Shown piece by piece: positions 1-4,729 of a DNA stretch of 6,168 bases. How positions within the stretch are numbered: position 1 is the first letter of the stretch; each line of letters begins with the position of its first letter. The stretch comes from an uncultured Oscillospiraceae bacterium (GTDB lineage: Bacteria > Bacillota > Clostridia > Oscillospirales > Oscillospiraceae), in NCBI GenBank assembly GCA_910587345.1, contig CAJUKH010000049.1, positions 1 through 6,168 on the forward strand. The letters are read 5' to 3'. The translations under genes were made by a program, and so were the position numbers. The notes under the pieces were generated by a model. The model made no database searches. It was not told where the DNA came from and saw nothing but the letters and a program-made list of their open reading frames with translations.

Positions 1-123
1 ATCTCCACTGAGAGTTTTCAGGAGTATGGACGCTGCTTTTCGCTGCTGGAATTGACAAAGGAAAGCTGTGATGAAACGGATATCTATACTGCGGTTTTTC
101 GGGAAACAGAACCCTTATCATGA
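1..123 (+). CDS. C-terminal end of an unrecognised gene (partial)
   Basis: The first forward frame is open from the window edge for 40 codons and stops at TGA 121-123. The residues are mostly polar and acidic (LLELTKESCDETD, then AVFRETEPLS), with no motif I can assign. It lies upstream of the primase gene in the same direction with about 60 bases between them and no terminator-like hairpin, so the two are probably co-transcribed. It may belong to the replication or mobilization module of the element. With only the tail visible, no function can be given, and the frame could be open by chance. Confidence 0.5.
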   Translation: MSTESFQEYGRCFSLLELTKESCDETDIYTAVFRETEPLS

Positions 124-186
124 AATGAAGAATATAAAAAACGGGGCGACGCCACACAGGACACCGAGGAAAGGGGGTGAGTGGTA

Positions 187-1290
187 ATGGAACTGCGCTA
201 TCAAATGAACGATATCCTGCCGCTCCTGCCAATTCCACAGCCGCCTATGGACCGGAGTTCCTATAATATCCCCTGCCCAGTTTGTGACCATGTCGGATCA
301 AGAAAGCGGCATCTAAATATCAACCTCAAGCGCAATGTGTTCCGCTGTCCCAAATGTGGTCAGTTTGAGGGTGGAGTTTTTGATCTCTATGCTTACTATA
401 CTGGCGTGCCGCGGGATAAAGTACATCAAGATTTGACGGAGCGGTTGGGTGGTAAAGAAAGCAGCTACTCTGGTAAAGCAAGAGGCCGGAAGCGAGTACA
501 ACCCAGGTCAGGACCGGCAGAGATACCCCAAGCCCCACTGGTCAATATCGAAACGAGAGATCGTGTTTACCGGGCGCTCCTCAGCAAATTAACATTGGCT
601 TCGGATCATAGGGACAATCTGCGGGGGCGTGGCCTGACCAATCAAGAGATTGACCGGCTGGGATATCGAACAACACCACTTGTAGGGTTTCATGCGTTAG
701 CAAAGGAACTGATTATGGAGGGACATGAGCTGTTTGGAGTCCCCGGCTTTTACCGGGATGGGGATGGACGTTGGACAATGGCTATTTACCTGCGGGGCAT
801 CATGATCCCTTGTCGTGACCGACTTGGCCGAATCCAAAGTATTCATATCCGTTTGGACAAAAAAATGAGTAAAGGCGGAAAATTCCTCACTTTTTCCAGC
901 ATAGACAAAAAGGATGGTGTGGGGGCTGAAAACTGGTGCCATATGGCTGGCCCTGTTCAAGAATGTGTTTATTTGATTGAAGGGTATATGAAAGCGGATA
1001 TCGTCCATTTCTTCACTGGGCAGACTGTTTTGGCTATTCCCGGGGTTACCTCACTCCACTATCTGGAGAAGGCCCTGAACGAGCTGACGGAGCTGGGAGT
1101 TCGCCATGTGATGACCTGCTTTGATATGGATTATTTGAAGAACTGGCATGTGGAAGCTGCTTACAGTAAGTTGATACAACTCTTGGGTGGGCTGCCACTG
1201 ACCTTTGGCACCTACCTGTGGTCGCCAGAATACAATGGCATGGATGACTATATCTGGGAGTTTTTTATGATGAAGCACCATCTGGACTAA
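187..1290 (+). CDS. DnaG-like primase: CHC2 zinc finger plus TOPRIM/DUF3854-like domain
   Basis: Probable DNA primase of a mobile element, 367 residues from ATG 187. The N-terminal zinc-binding domain has CPVC (Cys30, Cys33) and CPKCG (Cys54, Cys57), as in CHC2 fingers of DnaG-type primases. A middle segment reads DHRDNLRGRGLTNQEIDRLGY (about 140-160), the 'RGL..eI...GY' linker common in element-encoded primases. The C-terminal half is TOPRIM/DUF3854-like: LIEGYMKAD (Glu266), IPGV, the FDMD acid pair (Asp313, Asp315) and GMDDY near 351-355. No helicase domain follows, so it would need a separate helicase. Start choice: AGGGGGTGA at 172-180 is spaced well for ATG 187. GTG 181 directly abuts that site and would add two residues; it could only use GAGGA at 166-170. 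The inferred role is primer synthesis during replication of the excised element. The family call is firm; activity is not proven. Confidence 0.88.
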   Translation: MELRYQMNDILPLLPIPQPPMDRSSYNIPCPVCDHVGSRKRHLNINLKRNVFRCPKCGQFEGGVFDLYAYYTGVPRDKVHQDLTERLGGKESSYSGKARGRKRVQPRSGPAEIPQAPLVNIETRDRVYRALLSKLTLASDHRDNLRGRGLTNQEIDRLGYRTTPLVGFHALAKELIMEGHELFGVPGFYRDGDGRWTMAIYLRGIMIPCRDRLGRIQSIHIRLDKKMSKGGKFLTFSSIDKKDGVGAENWCHMAGPVQECVYLIEGYMKADIVHFFTGQTVLAIPGVTSLHYLEKALNELTELGVRHVMTCFDMDYLKNWHVEAAYSKLIQLLGGLPLTFGTYLWSPEYNGMDDYIWEFFMMKHHLD

Positions 1291-1304
1291 CAGTATCTTA
1301 CTAC

Positions 1305-1343
1305 GCAAAAGAGCGGGGCAGCTGTGCTGTCTCGCTCTTTTGC
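1305..1343. terminator. Bidirectional intrinsic terminator between convergent genes
   Basis: An 18-bp stem (1305-1322 with 1326-1343, two G-U pairs) closes on the 3-base loop TGT. The GC core is flanked by AAAA on the left and TTTT on the right, so either strand reads as a GC hairpin followed by a short U run. It lies 14 bases after the primase stop and 5 bases beyond the stop of the minus-strand SLOG gene. It can therefore end both transcripts. Confidence 0.82.
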
Positions 1344-1348
1344 TGCTG

Positions 1349-1837
1349 TTAAGTTTCCATCGAGAGCCCCTCTGCAATATTAATAATCTGCAGTCCACAT
1401 TTTTGAGCATATTTAACTGTATAGGCGGTGCCGCCAGTCGTCTTATTCAGATAGCAGATACAGACACTGCTATAATCTACAAGATGACGGTTACGCCTAA
1501 GCATACAGTCTGGGGTGTATTTTTGAGAAATATAAACAACTTTGTTTGCCTGCTCCATAATTTTCTGATAGACCGCTATGTCTGCTGCTGGCCAGAGATT
1601 CGCCTGAGATATGCATGGCAGCACAAGAATTAACCGTATTTGTGGATATCTCTCTTGTAACTGTAGGATTGTTTTTGCGGCAAGTGTGTCAAAGCCCAAA
1701 GCGCCCCCTGCGCCAAAATAAAGATAACCAGATTGTATGAGCAACTCAATCGAAGATTCTAATTTTCGAGCAATCTGATTTTGATCTTTATTCGGTAGCT
1801 GCCGATGCCCTGTAAAGCAACATGTTTTTAGTTTCAT
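1349..1837 (-). CDS. SLOG-family Rossmann protein (DUF1273/YpsA-like)
   Basis: A 162-residue protein of the SLOG superfamily, which binds nucleotides or their derivatives in a Rossmann-like fold. It shows the N-terminal CFTGHRQLP motif (residues 7-15), the glycine-rich FGAGGALGFDTLAA loop (41-54), the LVLPC strand (71-75) and a C-terminal TGGTAYTV turn (134-141), in the order of DUF1273/YpsA-type proteins and at their usual length. No membrane segment or signal peptide is visible, so it is probably cytoplasmic. ATG 1835-1837 has AGGGGG upstream (minus-strand sense) about 9 bases away. The gene is divergent from the Xre regulator and convergent with the primase, so it is a single-gene unit. 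The biological role of these proteins on mobile elements is not settled; nucleotide-signal sensing is inference. An extended -10 (TGATAATAT) lies upstream on the minus strand. Confidence 0.86.
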   Translation of the reverse strand: MKLKTCCFTGHRQLPNKDQNQIARKLESSIELLIQSGYLYFGAGGALGFDTLAAKTILQLQERYPQIRLILVLPCISQANLWPAADIAVYQKIMEQANKVVYISQKYTPDCMLRRNRHLVDYSSVCICYLNKTTGGTAYTVKYAQKCGLQIINIAEGLSMET

Positions 1838-1865
1838 CGTCTGTAACCCCCTATATTATTTGCTG

Positions 1866-1876
1866 TATAGCCTATA
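1866..1876. promoter_or_regulatory. Candidate operator palindrome between divergent genes
   Basis: TATAG-C-CTATA is a perfect 5-1-5 inverted repeat. It falls in the spacer of a possible forward promoter (TTGCTG 1860-1865, TATATT 1883-1888) and near the expected start point of the minus-strand promoter for the SLOG gene. Two copies of TGGGCTRCAA at 1899-1908 and 1930-1939 are 31 bases apart, about three helical turns. The adjacent Xre protein is the obvious candidate ligand, but this is inference. Confidence 0.35.
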
Positions 1877-1883
1877 AACCCAT

Positions 1884-1913
1884 ATATTATCACAAGAATG
1901 GGCTGCAAGCCAA
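1884..1913 (-). promoter_or_regulatory. Putative promoter for the SLOG gene
   Basis: Read on the minus strand: TTGGCT (1908-1913), an 18-base spacer, then TAATAT (1884-1889) preceded by TG one base away, an extended -10. The expected start is near 1877, giving a leader of about 40 bases before ATG 1837. Assigned from sequence match only. Confidence 0.4.
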
Positions 1914-1962
1914 GAAAATTATAAATATGTGGGCTACAATATGGCAGAAGGTGGTGAGAACG

Positions 1963-2274
1963 ATGGATGAACAAGCCTTTTCGCTTCGACTTGCAAAACT
2001 GCGGGAGAAAAAAGGGGTTTCTGCCCGTGATATGAGCTTATCAATAGGACAGAATCCAGGTTATATCAATAACATTGAAACCGGAAAATCAATGCCCTCA
2101 CTCGCAGGGATTTTTTATATTTGCGACTATTTAGGCATTACACCAGCGGATTTTTTCGATGATGATTCCGAAGACCCAGCTCGCTTAAAAGATTTGATTG
2201 GATACCTCAAGCAGTTGGATAGTGAACAGTTGAAAAATATAACGGCTATCGTAAAGAGTCTCGTGAAGAAATAG
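1963..2274 (+). CDS. Xre-family helix-turn-helix transcriptional regulator
   Basis: A 103-residue DNA-binding protein with one Cro/CI-type HTH (HTH_3) domain over about residues 7-65. It includes LAKLREKKGVSARDMSLSIG, NPGYINNIETGKSMPSL and the tail YLGITPADFF typical of this family. The last 35 residues are charged and helical (ARLKDLIGYLKQLDSEQLKNI), probably for dimerization. ATG 1963 was chosen because AAGGTGG at 1948-1954 gives about 8 bases of spacing and the HTH begins right after it. In-frame upstream starts would add residues unlike the family. It is transcribed divergently from the SLOG gene and precedes parM by 185 bases. By analogy with such regulators on phages and ICEs it probably represses its own promoter region and perhaps the element's core functions; the targets cannot be shown here. 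Confidence 0.86.
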   Translation: MDEQAFSLRLAKLREKKGVSARDMSLSIGQNPGYINNIETGKSMPSLAGIFYICDYLGITPADFFDDDSEDPARLKDLIGYLKQLDSEQLKNITAIVKSLVKK

Positions 2275-2278
2275 GGTG

Positions 2279-2374
2279 GTTCTCCTTCTGCTCGGTTTTC
2301 GCGGTGGAACTGTACGCTGAGGATTACAAAAGAGTGCTCAAGACTCATTTCTCAGGACAGAAGGATGTAAGAAC
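2279..2374 (+). ncRNA. Candidate structured leader RNA ahead of parM
   Basis: A nested set of inverted repeats begins 5 bases after the Xre stop. TCCTTCTG (2283-2290) pairs with CAGAAGGA (2358-2365). GTTCT (2279-2283) can instead pair with AGAAC (2370-2374) past a short bulge. CTGAG (2317-2321) pairs with CTCAG (2351-2355) and GAGT (2332-2335) with ACTC (2343-2346). A small left hairpin, CGGTT (2293-2297) with AACTG (2308-2312), uses one G-U pair. This would be a three-way junction. No known riboswitch or T-box signature is convincing. It may be the 3' end of the regulator mRNA, a leader or a partition site; chance pairing is not excluded. Confidence 0.3.
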
Positions 2375-2400
2375 TTTTCAATTCAACATACTCATTTTCG

Positions 2401-2429
2401 TTGCAAATACGTATTGGTATCCGTGTAAT
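2401..2429 (+). promoter_or_regulatory. Putative parMR promoter with palindromic operator
   Basis: TTGCAA (2401-2406), a 17-base spacer and TGTAAT (2424-2429) form a reasonable sigma-A promoter about 30 bases before the parM start. The spacer begins with the perfect 10-bp palindrome AATACGTATT (2406-2415), placed where a bound repressor would block RNA polymerase. In ParMRC loci the ParR partner commonly autoregulates at such a position, so it or the Xre protein may bind here. Clear iterons were not seen. Confidence 0.45.
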
Positions 2430-2459
2430 AAAATATCTGAATGAATAGGAGTGACCATT

Positions 2460-3401
2460 ATGCTATTTGCGATTGACCATGGCAATTCGGCCATCAAAAC
2501 CCCAAGCTTTGTTTTCACCTCTGGTTTAACAGATTACCCGGTAAAGCCTCCGGTGGAGACAGATGTACTGGAGTTCGGCGGTACATTCTGGACACTGTCC
2601 GGTGAGCGCATCCCCTACATGCGGGACAAGACCAAGGACGAGAGATTTTTCGTCCTTAGCCTGTTTGCCATTGCTAAGGAGCTGCGCCAGCGAGACGCAC
2701 TGCAGCCTATGGTTGAGGCAGAACTGGCCATCGGCTTACCACCGGAGCACTATGAGTTACGCAATCGTTTTGCGGATTATTTCAAGCGAGGCATTGTGCA
2801 GTTCAAGTTCAACGATTCTCCGATCAGTTTAATGATCCGACAGGTGCTGGTTTATCCCCAAGCCTACGCTGCCGTGGTTCCGCAGGCCCAGATTATTCAA
2901 AAGAACCCCCGTACCTTCGTTGTGGATATTGGTGGGTTTACTACCGACGTACTGCTGTTGCGAGGTGTTCAGCCAGATATGCAGTTTTGCCGCAGCCTGG
3001 AGATGGGCGCTATCCCTATGGCTAATGGAATCATTGGCCGGGTCAGTGCCCTTCACGATATCAAGATCGACGACGACCACATCGCTGATGTGATTCAAGG
3101 CCGACCTACGATCCTTCCCAATGACGTGCAGGGAACCATCCGCACCACCGTAAAAAGCTATGCGGCTGGTATTCTGGATAAGCTCCGTGAGCTTCAGGTG
3201 GATCTGCGGGCTACCCCTGCCATCTTCACTGGCGGTGGGGCAGCGCTGTTCCGACCCTTTATTGAAACGTCTTCTCAGGTGGCAAAGGCTGAATTTGTTG
3301 CAGACCCAAAGGCCAATGCTGTGGGATTTGGGATGTTAGCTACCGCCCAGCTACGCCAAATGCAGGCCCAAAAGGTCGGTGAAGGCTTTGCGCAGGGATG
3401 A
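2460..3401 (+). CDS. parM: ParM/StbA-family actin-like partition ATPase
   Basis: A 313-residue actin-like ATPase that would polymerize to push sister copies of the element apart. The actin-fold nucleotide motifs are in order: phosphate-1 FAIDHGNSAIK (residues 3-13, Asp6), phosphate-2 FVVDIGGFTTDVLLL (153-167, Asp156) and the adenosine motif IFTGGGAALF (255-264). ELAIGLPPEHYE (88-99) matches the 'GLP' strand of ParM/Alp N-terminal domains. Length fits the family. ATG 2460 was chosen because AGGAGTGA at 2447-2454 precedes it by 5 bases and the phosphate-1 strand starts at once. The GTG at 2451 lies inside the ribosome binding site. The stop overlaps the start of the ParR-like gene, so the two are translationally coupled. 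The family call is strong. Which ParM subgroup it belongs to, and whether it segregates a circle or serves another filament role, is unknown. Confidence 0.9.
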   Translation: MLFAIDHGNSAIKTPSFVFTSGLTDYPVKPPVETDVLEFGGTFWTLSGERIPYMRDKTKDERFFVLSLFAIAKELRQRDALQPMVEAELAIGLPPEHYELRNRFADYFKRGIVQFKFNDSPISLMIRQVLVYPQAYAAVVPQAQIIQKNPRTFVVDIGGFTTDVLLLRGVQPDMQFCRSLEMGAIPMANGIIGRVSALHDIKIDDDHIADVIQGRPTILPNDVQGTIRTTVKSYAAGILDKLRELQVDLRATPAIFTGGGAALFRPFIETSSQVAKAEFVADPKANAVGFGMLATAQLRQMQAQKVGEGFAQG

Positions 3402-3768
3402 TAGGTTCCGATTTTCCCTCCAGTGGCGTGCTGACACAGAGGAGAAGTCCCGAGTAGGCTCCCTTTTAGAACGGATGGGGAATAAAAAGAGCGACTTCAT
3501 CGTCATGGCTGTTGTAGATTATCTGGAACGCCATCCTGAGATGGAGATGCCCGGTTCAAAGATTAAAATCACCTACCAGCCTCTTCATACCAAAGAGCAG
3601 TTATTGGCAATGGTTCGGGACATGGTAAAAACCTCTATGAGTGAGTTTATGGAAGGGAAGGCCGTGGTTCCCACAGAAGACGGTCAGTTTTCGGAAATAC
3701 CGCCTGGCCCCAGCGAACGGGATATTGATGCTATGGTCGAAAGTCTCAAGTTATTTGACCAATCATAA
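3379..3768 (+). CDS. Small ParR-like DNA-binding partner of ParM
   Basis: A 129-residue protein whose reading frame overlaps the end of parM by 23 bases, the usual arrangement for parMR. The N-terminal part, RFRFSLQWRAD followed by GSLLERMGNKKSDFIVMAVVDYLER (about 9-51), has the strand-helix-helix pattern of ribbon-helix-helix ParR proteins ('..KsdFI..Av..YLe'). The C-terminal half is acidic and partly disordered (PTEDGQFSEIPPGPSERD) and ends in a short helix, which in ParR contacts ParM. It should bind a centromere and cap the ParM filament; that is known for the family and inferred here. The start is uncertain: GTG 3379 has AAAGG only 3 bases away, while TTG 3388 is better spaced and would remove three residues. 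No ATG lies in frame upstream of the conserved strand. The stop codon lies inside the following terminator stem. Confidence 0.72.
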   Translation: MKALRRDDRFRFSLQWRADTEEKSRVGSLLERMGNKKSDFIVMAVVDYLERHPEMEMPGSKIKITYQPLHTKEQLLAMVRDMVKTSMSEFMEGKAVVPTEDGQFSEIPPGPSERDIDAMVESLKLFDQS

Positions 3769-3820
3769 CAAAGGCCGCACAGTCTCTTAAATCGAGATTG
3801 TGCGGCCTTTGTTATGATTG
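3760..3820. terminator. Long-stem intrinsic terminator after the partition operon
   Basis: A 27-bp stem (3760-3786 with 3794-3820, one G-T pair) surrounds a 7-base loop. Its core AAGGCCGCAC / GTGCGGCCTT is followed by TTTGTT. The ParR-like TAA (3766-3768) is inside the left arm. The symmetry means it can work on both strands and would shield the noncoding region to the right from parMR transcription. Confidence 0.8.
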
Positions 3821-4006
3821 CAAGGCGATAAAGCTGAGATAGAGGCTTTCAATCCCTACTTTGCAGGATAATATCAAATTATCTATTAATATGCTCTGCT
3901 TTTCCACCCATTTTGCAACAAAATACTTTAAAAGATCTCCTGATATTTCGAACGTACAAAACCTATAATGGTTATGTAAATATTAATGATTTTGGCACCA
4001 AAATGG
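3821..4006. other. AT-rich noncoding stretch with three inverted repeats
   Basis: No gene is convincing here. The inverted repeats are GATAAT-N5-ATTATC (3867-3883), ATTTTG-CAA-CAAAAT (3910-3924) and ATTTTGG-CA-CCAAAAT (3989-4004). The last two share the same ATTTTG/CAAAAT arms 79 bases apart. The segment is bounded by terminators on both sides and lies just after parMR. Possible roles are a centromere, a replication origin or an operator pair. None is proven. Confidence 0.4.
3964..3969 (+). promoter_or_regulatory. Possible promoter -10 (TATAAT) ahead of an orphan terminator
   Basis: A consensus TATAAT with a weak -35 (CTGATA at 3940-3945, 18-base spacer). A start near 3976 would give a transcript of about 70 bases ending at the 4007-4045 terminator, with no ORF in it. 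The -35 is poor, so the call is tentative. Confidence 0.3.
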
Positions 4007-4045
4007 AAAATTCCGGCTCATTTATATAAATGGGCCGGAATTTTT
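4007..4045 (+). terminator. Strong intrinsic terminator with no gene directly upstream
   Basis: A 17-bp stem (4007-4023 with 4028-4044, one G-U) with loop ATAT, GC core TTCCGGC / GCCGGAA, and a run of five T ending at 4045. The parMR terminator already lies 187 bases upstream. This one therefore ends either a small RNA starting near 3976 or read-through, and it insulates the structured region that follows. Confidence 0.85.
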
Positions 4046-4089
4046 CGCCTGTGGGCAAAAGCCGTTACATTTTTCGGGGAAGGGGATGA

Positions 4090-4108
4090 AAAGGCGTGAA
4101 AAGCCTTT
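4090..4108 (+). other. Short hairpins on the 5' side of the structured region
   Basis: AAAGGC (4090-4095) pairs with GCCTTT (4103-4108) around GTGAAAA. A second hairpin, AGGGC-TTTG-GCCCT, lies at 4138-4151. CGCCT (4046-4050) could alternatively pair with AGGCG (4092-4096). They may belong to the same transcript as the 4156-4434 domain, extending it 5'. Confidence 0.4.
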
Positions 4109-4155
4109 GGGAAGGCATCGTCTGCACCTTGATAAATAGGGCTTTGGCCCTCATA

Positions 4156-4434
4156 GAGATAGCAGGTACGTTAGGCATGTGGTCCTGTGGAGGGAAAGCC
4201 GTGTGAATGGAGCAGGCCATGATCCCAATCTAAGAGAGGAGGTTACGGGTGAGCCGCACATTGCACACAAATAAGTTGTGGCGACTTAGGGCGATGACCC
4301 ACATGTTTAATCATGATACGCTGTCTTGGCCATGGTCCGAGCGGTAACCAATCCGTCGCAGGCTGTGGGAGATACCAGTAAAGCCCTGGGGGTAAGGCCC
4401 GTGGAGCAGTCCAGCCAACTGCCACCTGCTACTC
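4156..4434 (+). ncRNA. Candidate large structured RNA (unrecognised family) upstream of xis
   Basis: The two ends of this GC-richer segment pair: GAG-a-TAGCAGGT (4156-4167) with ACCTGCTA-CTC (4424-4434), 11 bp with one bulge. Inside, GGAGGTTAC (4238-4246) pairs with GTAACC-aa-TCC (4344-4354), 9 bp. Local hairpins include CACAA-ATAAG-TTGTG (4266-4280), CTTGG/CCGAG (4325-4340), GGCT-g-TGG/CCA..AGCC (4361-4385) and GTGG-ag-CAGT/ACTG-CCAC (4401-4425), which abuts the closing helix. No long ORF explains the composition; the minus-strand 4243-4425 frame looks like a shadow. A terminator precedes it, xis follows, and no terminator is seen right after it, so it could also be the xis leader. Alternatives are a single-strand origin or another DNA-level structure. 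I do not recognise the family. The strand is chosen by context. Confidence 0.5.
4249..4347 (+). CDS. Possible 32-residue leader peptide inside the structured region
   Basis: A GTG start at 4249 is preceded by AGGAGG (4237-4242) with 6 bases of spacing, the canonical distance, and the frame runs 32 codons to TAA 4345-4347. The peptide is basic and aromatic-rich (LHTNKLWRLRAMTH at the start, LSWPWSER at the end) and matches nothing I know. Its Shine-Dalgarno sits in the left arm (4238-4246), and its stop in the right arm (4344-4354), of the same internal helix, so translation and folding would exclude each other. This could be a regulatory leader ORF or a coincidence of a purine-rich RNA helix. 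Coding status is uncertain. Confidence 0.22.
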   Translation: MSRTLHTNKLWRLRAMTHMFNHDTLSWPWSER

Positions 4435-4446
4435 ACGTTCTATAAT
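4419..4446 (+). promoter_or_regulatory. Putative promoter for xis
   Basis: CTGCCA (4419-4424), a 16-base spacer and a consensus TATAAT (4441-4446) point to a start near 4453, about 30 bases before the xis GTG. The -35 overlaps the last hairpin and closing helix of the structured region. Xis could therefore be transcribed from here or by read-through from upstream. Confidence 0.45.
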
Positions 4447-4481
4447 TATTTTGAAATCAACTATAAAGGGAGGACCATAAT

Positions 4482-4688
4482 GTGGCTATAGAGGCTGAAA
4501 AGGTTCCCATCCATTTGAAAATGACGCTTACAATTAGAGAAGCGGCAGAATATAGTAATATCGGCATAAATAAGATTGAGAGTCTCTTGCGTACGCCTAA
4601 TTGTCCTTTTGTGCTCTATGTAGGTACAAAGAAATTGGTCAAGCGAAAAGAATTTGAAGAGTTTGTTAGCAAAAAAACAGTGATCTAA
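4482..4688 (+). CDS. xis: Excisionase (Tn916 Xis-like winged-helix protein)
   Basis: A 68-residue basic protein that would bend DNA at the element ends and bias the integrase toward excision. PIHLKMTLTIREAAEYSNIGINKIESLL (9-36) and VLYVGTKKLVKRKEFEEFV (44-62) match the layout of Tn916 Xis ([21 protein letters not shown], then the basic KRKQFEK segment). That pattern is a MerR-like recognition helix followed by a wing and a basic 'KRKeFe' helix, and the length equals the family's 65-70 residues. The start is GTG 4482 with GGGAGG at 4468-4473, 8 bases away. The ATG at 4480 overlaps it but reads only three codons before TAG. A later in-frame ATG (codon 14) would cut into the conserved region. 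It lies 91 bases before int with a terminator between, unlike the tighter xis-int spacing of Tn916. Confidence 0.88.
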   Translation: MAIEAEKVPIHLKMTLTIREAAEYSNIGINKIESLLRTPNCPFVLYVGTKKLVKRKEFEEFVSKKTVI

Positions 4689-4700
4689 CGCCAGTTCCTA

Positions 4701-4729
4701 TTGAGATATATGGACTATTATGATAAAAT
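4701..4729 (+). promoter_or_regulatory. Strong putative promoter for int
   Basis: TTGAGA (4701-4706), a 17-base spacer and TAAAAT (4724-4729) with TG one base upstream, an extended -10. The expected start is near 4736, inside the left arm of the terminator that follows. The transcript would therefore lack most of that arm and escape termination. Confidence 0.62.

Noticed and set aside
1340..1633. Plus-strand 97-codon frame antisense to the SLOG gene
   Set aside because: It lies within the opposite strand of a well-supported SLOG protein and resembles no family.
1822..1962. Upstream extension of the Xre protein from an earlier in-frame start
   Set aside because: The added residues are not HTH-like, and they cover the divergent promoter region. 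ATG 1963 has its own well-spaced ribosome binding site.
2275..2320. T-box-like GGGTGG and GCGGTGGAAC sequences after the Xre gene
   Set aside because: The order and spacing do not match the T-box consensus, there is no specifier stem, and the downstream gene is not amino-acid related.
4243..4425. Minus-strand 60-codon open frame across the structured region
   Set aside because: Proline- and tryptophan-rich translation with no family resemblance and no convincing ribosome site; it overlaps complementary arms that explain the sequence better.
4156..4440. Group II or group I intron, tmRNA or RNase P RNA as the identity of the structured segment
   Set aside because: I could not find a domain V hairpin, a tRNA-like acceptor end, a tag-peptide ORF or the conserved RNase P core; only vague purine-rich similarities.
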